Below, piece after piece: positions 1 through 12,189 of a stretch of DNA of 64,000 bases. The notes beneath the pieces were generated by a model. It saw only the letters and a program-made list of their open reading frames with translations. It was not told the origin of the DNA and searched no databases. Location: contig JAGFBZ010000373.1 of NCBI GenBank assembly GCA_018398805.1, positions 992,001 through 1,056,000 of the forward strand, written 5' to 3'. The stretch's first letter is position 1. Each line of letters begins with the position of its first letter. Source of the stretch: Hirundichthys speculiger. Taxonomy: Eukaryota > Chordata > Actinopteri > Beloniformes > Exocoetidae. The position numbers and the translations under genes were made by a program.

Positions 1-1005
1 GGTCTGACCGGCATTCTCCCCCGCCATCTGATCCAACCCACCACCAGGTAGTGGTCAGTTGACAGCTCAGCTCCTCTCTTTACCCGAGTGTCCAGAACAC
101 ATGGCCGAAGATCAGATGGTACGACTATAAAGTCGATCATCAATCTACAGCCAAGAGTGTCCAAATGCCACGTGCATTTATGGACTCCTATGCTTGAACA
201 TGGTGTCTTGTTATGGACAAACCGTGACTCGCACAGAAGTCCAAAAATAAAACACCACTTGGGTTCAGATCAGAGAGGCCGTTCCCTCCAATCACGCCCC
301 TGCAGGTACCACTGTCATTGCCAATGTGAGCATTGAAGTACCCCAGTAGGATAAAGGACTCCCCATTAGGGGCTTTCCAGCACCCCGCCAAGGACTCCAA
401 GAAGGCTGGGTACTCTGAACTGTCATTTGGCACATAAACGCCAAATGACAGTCAGAGCCCGTTCCCCGACCCGAAGGCGCAGGGAAGCTACCCTGGGGAG
501 AACCCCAACATGCAGCCTCCAAGCTGGCGGGCTATAAGCAAGCCCACAACAGCCCATTGCCTCTCACCCTGGACAACTCCAGAGTAGAATAAAGTCTAGC
601 CTCCCTCAAGAAGATTGGTTCCAGAGCCCAGGCTGTGCGTTGAGGCGAGCCCGACTATATCTCGGTACCTCTCAACCTCACGCACAAGCTCAGGCTCCTT
701 CTCGGCCAGAGAGGTGACGTTCCATGTCCCAGTAGTCAGCCAGGGGTCGGCACGCCAAGGCCCATGCTTTCGGCTGCCGCCCAAAACACACTGCATCCGA
801 CTCCTATGACCCTCCCTGTGGGTGGTGGGCCCAAGGGGAGGGTGAACCCATGTAGCCCGTTCGGGCTGGGCCCGGCCGGGCCCCATGGATAAAAGCCTGG
901 CCACCAGGTGCTCCCAAACAAGCCCCTCCCCCAGGCCTGGCTCCAGGGTGGTGCCCCGGTAACCCTAGCCCGGGCAAGGGACATCGAGTTCTTGCTTTTG
1001 TTTCC
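1..1005 (-). mobile_element. APE-type LINE, 5' end and endonuclease domain, cut by window edge
   Basis: Read on the minus strand, this is the start of a non-LTR retrotransposon of the RTE/Rex-like group common in fish. A GC-rich 5' leader (about 1005-730) leads into the endonuclease start peptide GTWNVTSL (near 720), then EPELVREVERYR and GSGTNLLE. Farther on are SSEYPAFLESL, LLGYFNAHIGND (near 340) and GVLFLDFCASHGLSIT, and in the first 120 bases the frame continues towards window position 1. The endonuclease normally nicks target DNA for target-primed reverse transcription. The catalytic GDFN motif reads GYFN here, so Asp has become Tyr, and the frame is broken several times. The reverse transcriptase would lie left of the window. 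A plus-strand fragment at 12930-13110 looks like the 3' end of the same family. I am sure of the LINE endonuclease identity and less sure of the clade. Confidence 0.85.
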
Positions 1006-1777
1006 TTCATATGAGTCGATTGACATATTTCAGCACATGGAATAAAGTTAATAGATAAGAAAAAAACAAAACAAAAACATAAATCCTGGATTTACCTTGT
1101 GTGCAAAAAATAAAAGTCAAGGAAAAGAAAGAAGCACAGCTTTTTCGCCCTGCATAATAACCAGCTTCTACTGAATTGGAGTTATAGTTTGGCTTACACT
1201 GATTCAATTTTAACATCAAACAGTTGCACTTAAAAATGATTTTATTCTTTTGCGGTGTCAAATTCCTGTCCTGTCCTTGCTGCTTTAAACGAGACATGTT
1301 ATGTCCTTTTCTTTTTTTTTTTTACAAGTTGATACAATTACCAAAGGCTTTGATGAAATGTCTGTGACAGGCTTTGGTTGAAATACCACAGAGAAATGAT
1401 CCAACAGCTCTCTTACCAGCCATGTCTTCCCACCTCTGTTCCAGTTTAAAGGGTGAAGTGAGTCACCACCCTTCTCTTCTAGGGGATTAGCCTATTTTGA
1501 GACTGTTAGACAACTTGGCATACTGTAAATTTGGACACACGTTCTATTCAATTACCCCTGAAGCACATTATTACCAGATGAGAGAACACACACTTCCTCC
1601 TTTCAGACAGAAGTGACATGCCCAGAGCGTAATAGCAGAAAGCTCAACAGTCGCAAAATGTAGAGCAAATTAGGGAGAGTTTTCAAAATCTTGCACAACT
1701 TTGGGAAGCTCCCATTTTGTATGCAATATTTCCACGAACAAATAAACAATTATCCTGTAATAAAAACCAAACACTGG
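1006..1777. other. No recognisable feature
   Basis: AT-rich sequence with short A and T runs (for example 1309-1323). I see no convincing gene, RNA or repeat boundary. The small minus-strand open frame here is low-complexity and unsupported. Confidence 0.5.
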
Positions 1778-2244
1778 CATTAGGCCAGTGCTTCTTAGTT
1801 ATTTTCTGCTGCGCCCCCCTAGGAAGAAGAAAACACCCCCCCCCCCCACCACCACGACTATAAATATAACAATTTTATAGACAAATGATACTAAGTACAC
1901 CTCTGCAAAACACTGTATCCTTATTAACATTTAGAGAAACAAAAAAGAAAGAAATATAGATCAACTTAGAACAAAGAATAACTTTATGAACATTGTTTTT
2001 ATGTATATTTTTATATTTTAATGGGTGCGGCTTATAGTCCAGAAATTACGGGAATACTCCCTGCGCACACTGCGATAATGAGAGCGCCACTGCCCCCTAC
2101 TGGAGGTATATGTGCTATTACATTTTATTCCAGTGCGGCAAAAAAAAAAAAAGGCTTGTTCCTCGGGTCACACATGCACCCCCCGGCATCGCGCCGTGCC
2201 CCCCCAAGGGGTCGCCCCACTATTTGTGAAGGACTGCATTAGGC
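1778..2244. mobile_element. Short non-autonomous hAT element with perfect 8-bp TSD
   Basis: The 8-mer cattaggc occurs at 1778-1785 and again at 2237-2244, enclosing 451 bp (1786-2236). The enclosed ends are inverted: the left begins cagtgcttct and the right, read in reverse complement, begins cagtccttca. An 8-bp duplication plus CAGTG-type ends fits the hAT superfamily. There is no transposase frame. The interior has C-rich and A-rich runs (1839-1848, 2141-2152) and, around 2022-2050, a segment (gtgcggcttatagtcc) that resembles the end of a different fish DNA transposon, so the interior may itself be composite. Confidence 0.7.
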
Positions 2245-3226
2245 CTATTAGTGAGACACAGAAGATGACAACCATCTTGGAAAAGAAGGACGTGGGTACA
2301 TGAGACCATCTGGGCAGAGGAACAGTTTAGAGAATTCAGGCTTGTGATGGAGTTGTGTTTTCAATCGTAACCAGTTCAAGTTCTGCTTTCAATCTCTACT
2401 CTCTTCTAAGTCACCATTGTGGATGGATGCTGCATGTGCCTTGTTACAGTTGTTTGGTACAGTGTCAATAGCCGAAGAGTGCATTAGTTCAGCTTTGTTG
2501 AACTTTGAGCTTGTTTCACTGTGGCAGGCTGGTGAGGTTGCTGAGCTTTACACTTTGTATACACTTTGCTGAGCGCAGTGACATACAGTGACTGAGCAGT
2601 GCAAACCACTGAAATCAATGTGTTTCCGAGCATAATAATATAGTCACTGCTTTTGGTGTGAAAGCGGCAAAAGAACTCACAGCAACCCACACAGCGAACC
2701 AAGCCCACAGCGAACGTTTCCACACACCAAATTGACAAGAAACCATTTGATAAAAGGTTTATAAACAAACACATTTTCATTATGCACAGTTTGGGCTTAG
2801 ACCCTCTTTAATGGAGGGTTACACACAGACGTCATGTCACAAATGTTCCGTTGCATATAGTTTAAATAAACTTCTGTGTCAAAGTCACTTCATTTTTCTA
2901 TGTTTTCTTTATGGCTTGATCACCGTTGCATATGTGGGCTGAGTTAATTTTTTTTCTTGTAGTGGCAAGACAGCAGCCCCTTTGTGTGCTCAAAGGAAAA
3001 ATGGGACGTTTTCTAACTTATGACAGGATGAGCCTTGTGAGCTCATTTAGTTTCTTAACTTAAATCAGTTATATACTGATGAAAATCATTACTGGTGAAA
3101 ATTTGCTATTGACAGAAAAGTGAAAAAAAAAAAAGAACAAAGATCAAAAGTTCAGTTTGCCACCTTCAGATGACATCAAATGCAGCATGATTTGAAGCTT
3201 TATGGTGCAGATTGTGTGTGTGGATG
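2245..3226. other. No recognisable feature
   Basis: Mostly AT-rich with no supported gene. A minus-strand open frame of 98 codons (2484-2780) shows no family resemblance. Confidence 0.5.
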
Positions 3227-4300
3227 TAGATAGATAGATAGATAGATAGATAGACTTTATTAATCCTTAGGGGAATTCAAAGTATTCAGCAGCTACATAG
3301 ATGCCAAAAGCAGGTTAGTATCAACGACAAACAGAAAAATTGATTAGTAACATATAGTGACATAGTACTGTAGTGCATTAATCTAAAGTGTTGGTGTAGG
3401 TAGGAAGATAGATATAAATATAAAAATGTATGTATAAAGTTGTGCAATGACAGACAGTCCTGATGTGCATGTGGTTGATCATGACCTTCTCTGGCTACCC
3501 AATGAGGAGTTGTACGGTCTGTTTGTGGAGCATTCAGAAACAGCAGCCTGCTGCCGAACATGCTACTCGGTCTCATCAGTATCCAGTGCAGAAGGTGTGG
3601 TGTGTGGGTCTTTGTAGGGGGTCTTTCTCTCTGCCACTGACGTCAGAGAGTCCAGCTCAGTGCCCACCACAAATCCAGCCCTCCTCAGCAGCCTGTCCAA
3701 ACATCCAGCATCCCTCCTTTTAATACTGCCGCCCCCCCCCCCCAACAATCAACAGCATAAAAGAGAACACTAGAGACAACAGGCTGTTAAAACATCAGCA
3801 GCAGTTTTTTTACTGATGCTAAAGGGCCAGTATTCTAAGCTAGTAAAGGCGACTCTGTCCTTTACGGTGGGTGTTGTCTGTGTTAGCAGTCCAGTCCAGT
3901 CTGTCATTCAGCTGCAGTCCCGGGTATTTGTAGGTCCTGACCACCTCTACATCAGAGCCCTCGATGGAAACTGGCTGAATGGGGGAATATGGGGTCTCCT
4001 CCTCTGAAGTCCACCACCATCTTAGTCTTAGAGGTGTTTAGCTGCAGATGGTTAGACTTGCATCATCCCACAAAGTCTTCCATCAGGCCCCTGTACGCCA
4101 TCTCTTGTCCATCTGCAGTACATCCAACGATGGCAGTGCCATCAGAGTATTTCTGCATGTGACAGAGCTCTGACTCATGCTTGGAAATTGGATGTGTAGA
4201 GTGTAAAAAGGATGGGGGGTGGCACTGTTCCTCGTGGTGCCCCTGCGCTGCAGAGCATGGTGTCTGATGACTAGTCTGACTAGTGTTAGTCCAAGCTGGG
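3227..4300 (-). mobile_element. Rex1/CR1-like LINE, 3' part of reverse transcriptase plus GATA tail
   Basis: On the minus strand the reading runs through the reverse transcriptase core: GAPRGTVPPPILFTLYTSNF (about 4250-4190), then after a frame change ELCHMQKYSDGTAIVG (about 4160), then VEVVRTYKYPGLQLNDRLDW (about 3940-3880) and GGGSIKRRDAGCLDRLLRRA with GTELDSLTSVAERK (3740-3620). This order matches Rex1/CR1-group LINEs of fish. The catalytic box that is normally Y/F-x-D-D reads YSDG, so one metal-binding Asp is lost, and several frameshifts are present. The element ends at the left in actttattaatcc followed by a (TAGA)n run at 3227-3254, the usual type of LINE 3' tail. It is 5'-truncated near 4300 and is a dead copy. 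Confidence 0.85.
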
Positions 4301-5965
4301 TCTGGGATTTAACACAGTCATTACATATAAACTGCTTGCTGAATTACATATTTTCCAACAATGGCAGCTTCAATGACAGTGTGGACTTTTTTTTAGAGTT
4401 TCTGAGTTGATAGTCAATTTAGACTTATCGTCCCAGGCACGTAAAATAGGTTTTTTTTTTCATACTGTTTTTGTTTTTTGTCTATTACTCTTCATTTACA
4501 GATTAATTTCATCAGTGAAAAGTGCCAAGAGCATGCCGGTTATATCTGTGAGTGGGTGCATGCATGAGAATATAAAAATTCCCCACGCACACTAAGTGGC
4601 AGCAATATGCTTTGATTTATTTCTGCAGTTATTTGTGAGCTGAAGCAGCTTAAGAGCATTACAGGAAGGTAGGCTGACAAGCTGTGTAAAATAACTGATT
4701 TATTGGACATCAGCAGGGCTGTGTCCTCCACAAGCCCTTATTTCTCTAAACCTTGATTATTTAGTTTGCATAGTATTCATATTAATATCTTGTTTAATAC
4801 CATAAACATTTTAAAATGATGTGCACAGGCTCTTCTTACTTTTCACTAGTATGTAAAATTCTGCACAAGGTTTTCCTTCCAGCTGTGAGTTTCCAAGTGT
4901 GACTGTGAACAACCCACATAAACTCACATGCAGATCCTAACAAAGAGACTTCAGCCTTCGAGTTGTGAAGCAACACGGGTTAACCCAGCACAAAACCGGG
5001 CTGACACTGAAAACACCATCTGGTAATCAAAATCAGAAATAAAAAATGCAGGATGTGAAACAGAGATACTTTAGGTAGTCCTGAAAAAGGAGCTGCCAGA
5101 GCCACTGTATTTTACTTTATCGGGTTCATGCATGAAGCTGAAGTCCTGTTGAGATAATGAATAAAGGTTCCTGCTTAGGCCTTTGGCAGCAGAGCTAACA
5201 CTCAGTTCACTGCTACAGTTCTCACACGTCATTTGTGCAGCTGCAGTGCTATAACTTCTACAAGTTGTGAAAAAACAACAACAACAAAAAAAACAAAAAC
5301 CAACGATATAGCTGTAGACAGATTCTTTAAATTCTTCTTATTTTTAATCTGTCTGTATTACTGAAAAAAAAAAGTTGTTTGCTCTGAACTATTCAGTGTT
5401 ATTCTGACTGGGTTTTGTCTTAATGAGAGATATTATATGATCGGTGTATTATGACAATTTCCAGCTGTGACTTATTTATGCACATAAGAGAAAGAAATTA
5501 TGAAGAGATAGTGAATGAGACACATGGAAGTTGACTTTGTCTACCTTGCTGATCAGACAATGCTGATGTGAAGAAAAAAAGGAAGAAAAAGGAATGCAGG
5601 TTTTACTGAAAGTCAGAAAAATGTATTTGCAATTAAAGTTTAGATCAGCCCATTTCTCAACCCGCCAATATTTTCATTTCCTCGAGAATTCTTAAATAAA
5701 TATTTATTTTATTTATTGATGTAGCTTGAGACACTCTCAATGATCAATAACTCACAGGCTTGGTACGGATAAATAACAACTGATGGATCATTCTACAAAT
5801 CATTCTTTATTGTTGTTCCCAGACTTTCAGAGAAAAATGAAAAAAAAAAAAAGTTTGTTGCATCTTATTGTAACCTGGACACGTGTATTTACATGGCCAA
5901 CTTCAGCATGCTGTCTGTTATTTTCTCTGTGATTGCACACATAGAAGTCTTGTCACACACAATAT
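4301..5965. other. No recognisable feature
   Basis: About 1.7 kb of AT-rich DNA with short A/T and CAA runs (5275-5300). Small open frames are scattered and unsupported. Confidence 0.5.
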
Positions 5966-6293
5966 GAACATGGCAGCATGGTGGCTTGCAGGGGTCTTTC
6001 TGTGTGGAGTTTGCATGTTCTCCCCGTGCTAGCGTGGGTTTCCTCCGGGTACTCCGGCTTCCTCCCACAGTCCAAAGACTTTCATGTCAGGTTCATTAGT
6101 GGTTCCAAATTGCCCTTAGGAGTGAGTGTGAGTGTGCATGGTTGTTTGTCTATATGTGGCCCTGCGATGGACTGGAGACCTGTCCAGGGTGTATCCCCAA
6201 CCCTTTCACCCCAAGAGAGCTGGGATAGGCTCCAGCAGATCCCCGTGACCCTGCAGAGGATTAAGTGGGCATAGATGATGGATGGATGGATAC
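5966..6293 (+). mobile_element. V-SINE-type SINE, head partly deleted
   Basis: The block tctgtgtggagtttgcatgt followed by ctccccgtg and tttcctccgggtactccgg, then cctcccacagtccaaagac, is the strongly conserved core of a very common vertebrate/fish SINE group that I recognise as V-SINE-like. The later part (ccctgcgatggactggagac, gctgggataggctccagc) and the final (GATG)n tail at about 6273-6293 complete the 3' half. The tRNA-like head is reduced to about 20 bases (ggcagcatggtggc), so the promoter boxes are lost. A second, better preserved copy lies at 23508-24302 on the other strand. Confidence 0.8.
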
Positions 6294-6317
6294 ACACACA
6301 CACACACGCACACACAG

Positions 6318-6384
<67 letters not shown>
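6294..6384. repeat. (CA)n then (TA)n compound microsatellite
   Basis: A CA run with one CG interruption (6294-6316) passes into about 32 TA units (6320-6383). It directly follows the SINE tail, a usual place for microsatellite birth. Confidence 0.95.
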
Positions 6385-6387
<3 letters not shown>

Positions 6388-6731
6388 AATATTTATATGG
6401 CTGACTACAGCTATGCTTAAGAAAATAAAAAGCCAGTAAGAATCCCTTCTCACACCATCTGTTCCACAAGTTTGAAAATTATATTTTTAAATGCTTCCAT
6501 CTGTTGTGAGTATCTAAGTTGTAGCATTAAGTTGCTTTTACAGATTGAATCCCTCCCTAAAGACTGAACTTCTCAAATGCCTCATTTTCAGTATCTGATA
6601 TGTTCTTTCTGTTCTACTGGGTATAAGATATGGGTTTACGAGATTTGCAGATTGTTGCATACCATTTTTATTGACGCTTGACACACCATCCCAACTTTTT
6701 TTGGAAATGGGATTGTAGTTCAGTTGCTTTA

Positions 6732-7865
6732 TAGGGCTGGTCAAGTTAATGCGTTATTATCACATAAACTCATTAATTTATTAACGCCGACATTTATTTT
6801 ATTGCACATTAACGCATGTTTCTTACATGCTTCTGTTTTGAAAAGTCTGTTACTGGCTGCTGCAGAACCGGAAGAGAATTGACAGAAAAAGATGCGGAAA
6901 AGCTAAAACAGACACGGAACGCGGTAAAAATCTGTGTACTTTACAGTTTACAGAAACTCATGTAGCAATATTAACAATTCTGTCTGAAAAAAAAAAATTC
7001 TGGCCTGCAACAAAACTTTCGCGTCATTCCTCCATGTTACATCAGATCTGCTCCATGTGTTCACTGTCCTGCTATTCTCTTACTGGTTACTTCAGTGCAG
7101 CTCCATCTAGTGGCACAGATGTGTAACGACAACAGAAAGTCTATTCCTTGATTATAAAACAAATTCAGTCCTGTGGCCTATCTTTTCACTTTGTATTTTT
7201 GATCCAAGTCTAAAATTGAAATATATATATAAAAAAAAAAAACAGGCATTTTTCTTTTTTTTTTTTGTGTGTTAGATTAAAAAATGAAAAACATAATAAA
7301 ATGTCACTTTTTTTTTTTTTTTTTAATTTTTGATTGACAATTGAAAATAGAAAAAAATGAATGATACATGGATTGGTAAAGTTACTGAACTTTAACATGG
7401 ACATTTTCATTTTAAAGTTATCCCAGGGGAGGATTCAACAGAAACAAGGTTATTTGTAACAACTGCCAAGTTGAACTCCCCGTTAAAAGTTTCTGCTGTT
7501 ACCTCAGAAATTACCTGTTTTAATGTTCTGATTGTGGCTCAGGATTTTGTTGGTCGACTTTTTTTTTATTTGTCATTAAAAAAACAGGATGACATCAATG
7601 CCCTGGCAGTGGCAATAAGCTTTTTTTTATTTGACAAATTTTTAAGATGAGATTTACACTAAATATGTGTTACTGACAAGTGCTGATGTTAAAAGTGTTA
7701 TAGCACTCTAGTTCATATGGCAGCAGAACATTTAAATGAAAATGCACTTTACACTACTTTTGAATTCATTATTTAATTTTCCGTATACAATGCAATTAAT
7801 CCTGATTAATCAGGGAAATCATGCGATTAATCGCGATTAAAAATTTTAATCGTTGCCCAGCCCTA
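6732..7865. mobile_element. DNA transposon with tagggctgg ends, non-autonomous
   Basis: The left end reads tagggctggtcaagttaatg and the right end, in reverse complement, tagggctgggcaacgattaa, so the ends are inverted repeats. Next to the right end is a dense set of attaat/aatcgcgattaa motifs (7795-7850), and the left end has the matching ttaatg...attaatttattaacgc block. This arrangement is typical of a widespread fish hAT-like family. Over its 1134 bp I see no transposase frame, only T- and A-rich runs (7254-7267, 7308-7324). I could not find a matching target duplication beside the ends, so the superfamily is an inference. Confidence 0.65.
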
Positions 7866-8510
7866 ATTATAATAGACAAAGAAAGAAAGGGAAGCTTGGT
7901 GTGCAACAAACTGTCAGTGTAATATGGTGGCACTAGTAGGGATGAGACTCAGTAAAGGAAGTGGACATAGTGATTGTGAAAGATAGAACCTGTAATCTGA
8001 AGTCATGAAAGTGTGTCCTACCAAAACACTGGATGGACTGAGCACAGAAATTGTTTGTGTTTATCTTACAATAAAGAATTAAATATATTTAAGAACATTT
8101 TTTAATTCAGTTTATTTAAAAACAAGAAATTTTTAATGGTCATAGACTTTATTTTCATCTTTAAGAGATCCTTACATTCCTACACTCTCATTTTGCATTG
8201 ACCTTGTAAGCATTCGTGATGTTTTTATTCTCATGGCAAACTGGTTTGCCATGAGAATGTTTTAATAACCACAGAATAATCACAGAATGGTTTTGCTCTG
8301 AAAGCAGAATAAGCTAACACTCCTCTCACGGATTAGTTTCTTAGCTTAGTTCATGTAAGTGAAAACCTTCAGGTACACTGATATCTCATTCACAATATCT
8401 CGTCGTATTAATTAAACCAGTTTGTCCTCGTGTGTTTCATGTTTCATGAAAGACATATTTGTAGCCTGCAGCTCTCATCCAGTAATTATTCTCAGAAAAG
8501 GAAAAATGTG
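7866..8510. other. No gene; contains one strong palindrome
   Basis: AT-rich sequence. The only structured item is the inverted repeat at 8227-8258, listed separately. Confidence 0.5.
8227..8258. repeat. Perfect 15-bp inverted repeat with 2-base spacer
   Basis: attctcatggcaaac at 8227-8241 is followed by tg and by its exact reverse complement at 8244-8258. The two arms would form an almost loop-free hairpin or cruciform. I see no flanking transposon boundary. It may be a template-switch product or an unrecognised small RNA hairpin. Confidence 0.85.
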
Positions 8511-8514
8511 CTTT

Positions 8515-9170
8515 ATTGCCAGGGAAGCATTTCACTTCCGTTCCACTTAAGTCCCACAGGATGCGGAACAGAAGCGCTGCACCAACAGCTTTGAATCGCT
8601 GCCATTCACATCGATCAGAGTGGTCAAACCAGAAGCGCCGGTCCGCGCTTCTCCGTCACAGATCTGCATCGAGTCTATTTAGGTGCTTGGCTGCTGGAAG
8701 AACACGTCAGTTTACACACAGCATATCAAGTTGGCAGGACGTCAGACACAAAAATGGCAGAGAATCCAGTGAAATTTTAAAATTAAGCTCCACCAGAAGG
8801 CTGTGACTGATACATCGACATTAAACCCGCGGAGACTGAGTGTAAACAATTCAGAGGGTTTTCCAAAAGATTTGAACCATGTGTGAGAAAATTGTCAGCC
8901 TATAAATTGAAAAACACATTTTATTTGACAGCAATCAGAATTTTTTAATGTATTATTTTCGAGAGATCAAGACATGGCCAGATATAAGTCTTTAAACTCC
9001 CGTGCAACGGTCACATGATCTTGAAACCTTCGGGCGAGTTTGTTATCTCACAAATCCACCCGAGCGGGCGACTCTTGCTGGCTGGCACCTATCCAAACAG
9101 TACAACTAAAGACAGTTGGCAGAGAAGCAAAACATTATTTTCCACCGAGAACAGCCTCCAGAGTTTAGCT
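8515..9170. repeat. Possible dispersed repeat of unknown class
   Basis: This stretch is richer in CG and GC than its surroundings (for example gaagcgccggtccgcgcttc). Its part at about 9010-9060 (cacatgatcttgaaaccttc, then gggcga) matches 30425-30475 at roughly three bases in four, so both look like copies of one dispersed element. A 96-codon plus-strand frame (8516-8806) is open but resembles no family I know. Element ends were not found. Confidence 0.35.
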
Positions 9171-11589
9171 TTGCTTTTCTTATAATGAAGAAAAACTCTC
9201 CAATTCTGACATAAGATATGCTTCAACAGGATTTGCACTGCACAAGCTCTTTCAGAGTTGCAACTTTAGTCATACCTAAAAGCATCCTACATGGCTTCAA
9301 GTATAGGATGCTGACTGTACAAATCACATTTCTTTGCCACAAATGTAGTATCCAGCTGCTTTGGAAGGTAAAACCGCATCAAAACAGATATGATTTGGAT
9401 TTTTGGTTTTACCTCAATCAGATTTTACTGTTAAACACAATTAGTGGTATTAGGACCTTGTTTTTCTGCATATAAATGTCACAAAAATCCATTGTAACTC
9501 ATGAGATTTTACTAGTTTAAGCTATGTAAAAATATTGTTGTTTTTCTAACTGTGAAACAGTATCACTCTTGTCCTCATTAATACCATAATGTAATGTATT
9601 CCCCTAAATTTTGAACTTTTTCTCTAAAAGGAATCAGCTATAGAAGGCTGAATACAGTGTGAGAAAAAAAAACCCTAACATTCAGGCTACAGGCCAAACA
9701 GTTAATAGGCTTTAGCCACCTTATCAGTTTAGTGCACTCTCTGCCCCCTCCACCCTCACAAGCACCCCAAACTGTGCATTTCTTTCTCCATTCTTTTCAA
9801 CCCTCCAGTCCTGGATGACCCTCCCACGTTTGCTGAGACTTGAGAGGTTTACAATTTAAGCCACTAAGTGGTATATGCTTGGTCATAAGAAGGAAGATGA
9901 CAGGCTGGGAGGAAAGGTCTGCGCCACATACTAAGCAAATCCAATTTAGGACTCACTCTTAGATTCATATATTTGAGGGCATTTTCTGACTGAGAACCTA
10001 CATACATAAATTTGTGGGTAAACTACATGAATTAACCAATTCTCTCCTGAGTCTGCAGCCATGTGCACAACATTAGATTTGATGTTGGGTTTATTGTTAC
10101 ATTTTATGTTAATGTAAAAATGTAAAGTGAGATGAGAAAACAAAAAAACAATGTAACGAACTTGTGTGACTGAGGGTGTTCTATTCTGTGAGAAAGAAGG
10201 TAGACCCTCTAGTTATCCATACAGTAGCATAGTTGTAACTGGAACATTTATTTTGCCACCCACCAGAAAAACTGAGACGGCAAACAAAGTACATGTATGT
10301 GCTCAGTTTGTCTCTGTATTGAATTGGAGTTCCAGTGGACATGTTTAAATGGCTATCTTCTCGTTCCTTGTTTGACTCTCTCAGTAGTGCTTATTAGGAC
10401 TGCTAGTATTTGCTTACACATTCCTTCTGAAAATCACTCTTTCAGCATTGATTCAATTACAGGCCTAAAGTCAATGGAAAACTGCAGGTCTTAATTGCTT
10501 CACCAAGAGAGCCCCCTGTATAGGGGGCTGTGTGGGATGCATGCAGTATGGATGATCTATGCCTCTACTTGAAAGCACCCATCCAAACATGTAGCATCCC
10601 AAAGTACCAAGGAGAAACTCAATAAAAGCCTCTACCAAGCAGTGCCACCCACATGAAAGACAATAAAGGTCACGCGAGTAGATTTTCATGCGCTAGGTCA
10701 CAGTCATCTCTGGTAAAGAAAGCAACGAGTCAAATCAAGCATTTTTCTACCTTCAAACAACTATGGTGTACCACTGCGATGCTATGGAGACTACGCCCAA
10801 AGTAAAAGATGCTACACAGCTATACCTTCATGGCTGATATGACGTGGGTAAAGTGGCCGAAAGATCTTTGTACAGAGAAGATGGAAGGCTCTGATTTGGT
10901 GTGAGAGGAAGGACAACATGGGAAAAAATGTCAACGTGCTGAACCTCACAAGAAATTCCAGGCTACGTTTGCCCTTTATTTTGACAGGGAAGAGATCAGG
11001 ACTGATGGCTACATGGGTGGTAATCCTGTCCGGATGAGCACGAGTTTACACGTCATGTTCCGCCTCTATTCAAATCCCCAGCAATTATATGGGCATGGAA
11101 CGAAAAACAGATACACTTTAGTGCTTTGATTAATTTCCCCACTTCAAGCAAACCACACAAACAAGGTCTCACGTGGAAGAAGAGACTCACTGCTTACAAA
11201 GATATCTGTCTAATCACTATATCTGATCTATATCTATCTATCTAATAACCGTAGCAAGCTAGCAGCCAGAGTTAAACTTCACTTTTTTCATTTCTACTGT
11301 ATGGGCTCGTTCAAACGGGAAAATGTCTTGAGGTCTGAGTGAATTTTCAAAATGAGTCGAAAACAGTTGGAGTTGGGTGAAGTAGATAAGCAGAGCATTA
11401 TATCAGTGAAATATCATTATTTTTCCAGTCTGGTACCTGAGTAAAGGTCAAATGGCACATTTGATTTCTGCACCCGGACAAACCTCTGTTATTACATCTG
11501 CAGAACTGTTCACTCTAAGTAATGTTTTTTTTGTTTTTTTTCCTACTGTGTTCCAAGGGAATTTATGTAATTTATGAAATGTCATTTCA
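9171..11589. other. No recognisable feature
   Basis: About 2.4 kb. A short degenerate TATC run is at 11228-11243. Small open frames (for example 9218-9475) are unsupported. Confidence 0.45.
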
Positions 11590-12170
11590 GACAAGAGGCA
11601 GAAAAAACAGGCCTCATGATGAAGGCTGATCTGGAGCCATATTTTTTAAGTCCAGGGTCTGATTTTATTGCATCAAGCTTGACACATCATCTTAATCTCT
11701 TGTTGCTCAAACATGAAATTCCTCCTGTATGGAAATCTGCATTTGTTTTTCCATTGTCCCCCCACCTTTTTTTAAATGGGATCATTGTGCAGCTCTAAAC
11801 AGCTAAGCTCACCTCCAGGTTAAGGTTCTTGAATCCCTTATTGGTAAGCACTCGGAAAACAGTCTGTGAATTTCTTATTAGACTATCAATCAGGCTTTAT
11901 AGAAGGGGACACATTACAACCACCGCATCTCTAAAACTAAAAGGATTTCATTATATTTTTAGACAGCAAGCAACATTGTGCAGCTTTTTTTTTATTGGTC
12001 TATCTTTTGACACGGTGGATCATGTCCCACTTAAGCACAGTTATCAGTGTAGGGTTGTCTAAACATACTGGAGGATGGTTTGAAAATGATAACATAATAC
12101 AGGTAGATCTCAATTTGTAGCTACCTCAGTCCAACTAAGGTTGTTCTTCAGGGATCAGCCTATTTAAGAA
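11590..12170 (+). mobile_element. Degraded non-LTR reverse transcriptase (LINE) fragment
   Basis: Conceptual reading across frames gives LTHHLNLLLLKHEIPPVWKS (near 11680-11735), then RRGHITTTASLKLKG (near 11905-11945), FFIGLSFDTVDHVPLKHS (near 11990-12040) and a degenerate VVLQGSAYL at about 12140. These correspond to the LINE reverse transcriptase stretch with the RxGHSTTTA, DLSKAFDTVDH and VPQGSxLGP blocks. All blocks carry stops or frameshifts, and the catalytic YxDD part is absent or beyond recognition. The element is old, on the plus strand, and truncated on both sides; an A run at 12170-12186 follows. Confidence 0.75.
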
Positions 12171-12189
12171 AAAAAAAAAAAAAAAAGCT

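Noticed and set aside
6082..6469. Minus-strand frames of 123 and 87 codons
   Set aside because: They read through the TA/CA microsatellite (Tyr-Ile repeats) and the antisense of a SINE.
8516..8806. 96-codon open frame, plus strand
   Set aside because: Arg/Ser-rich with no domain and lying in a likely repeat; no splice or promoter support.
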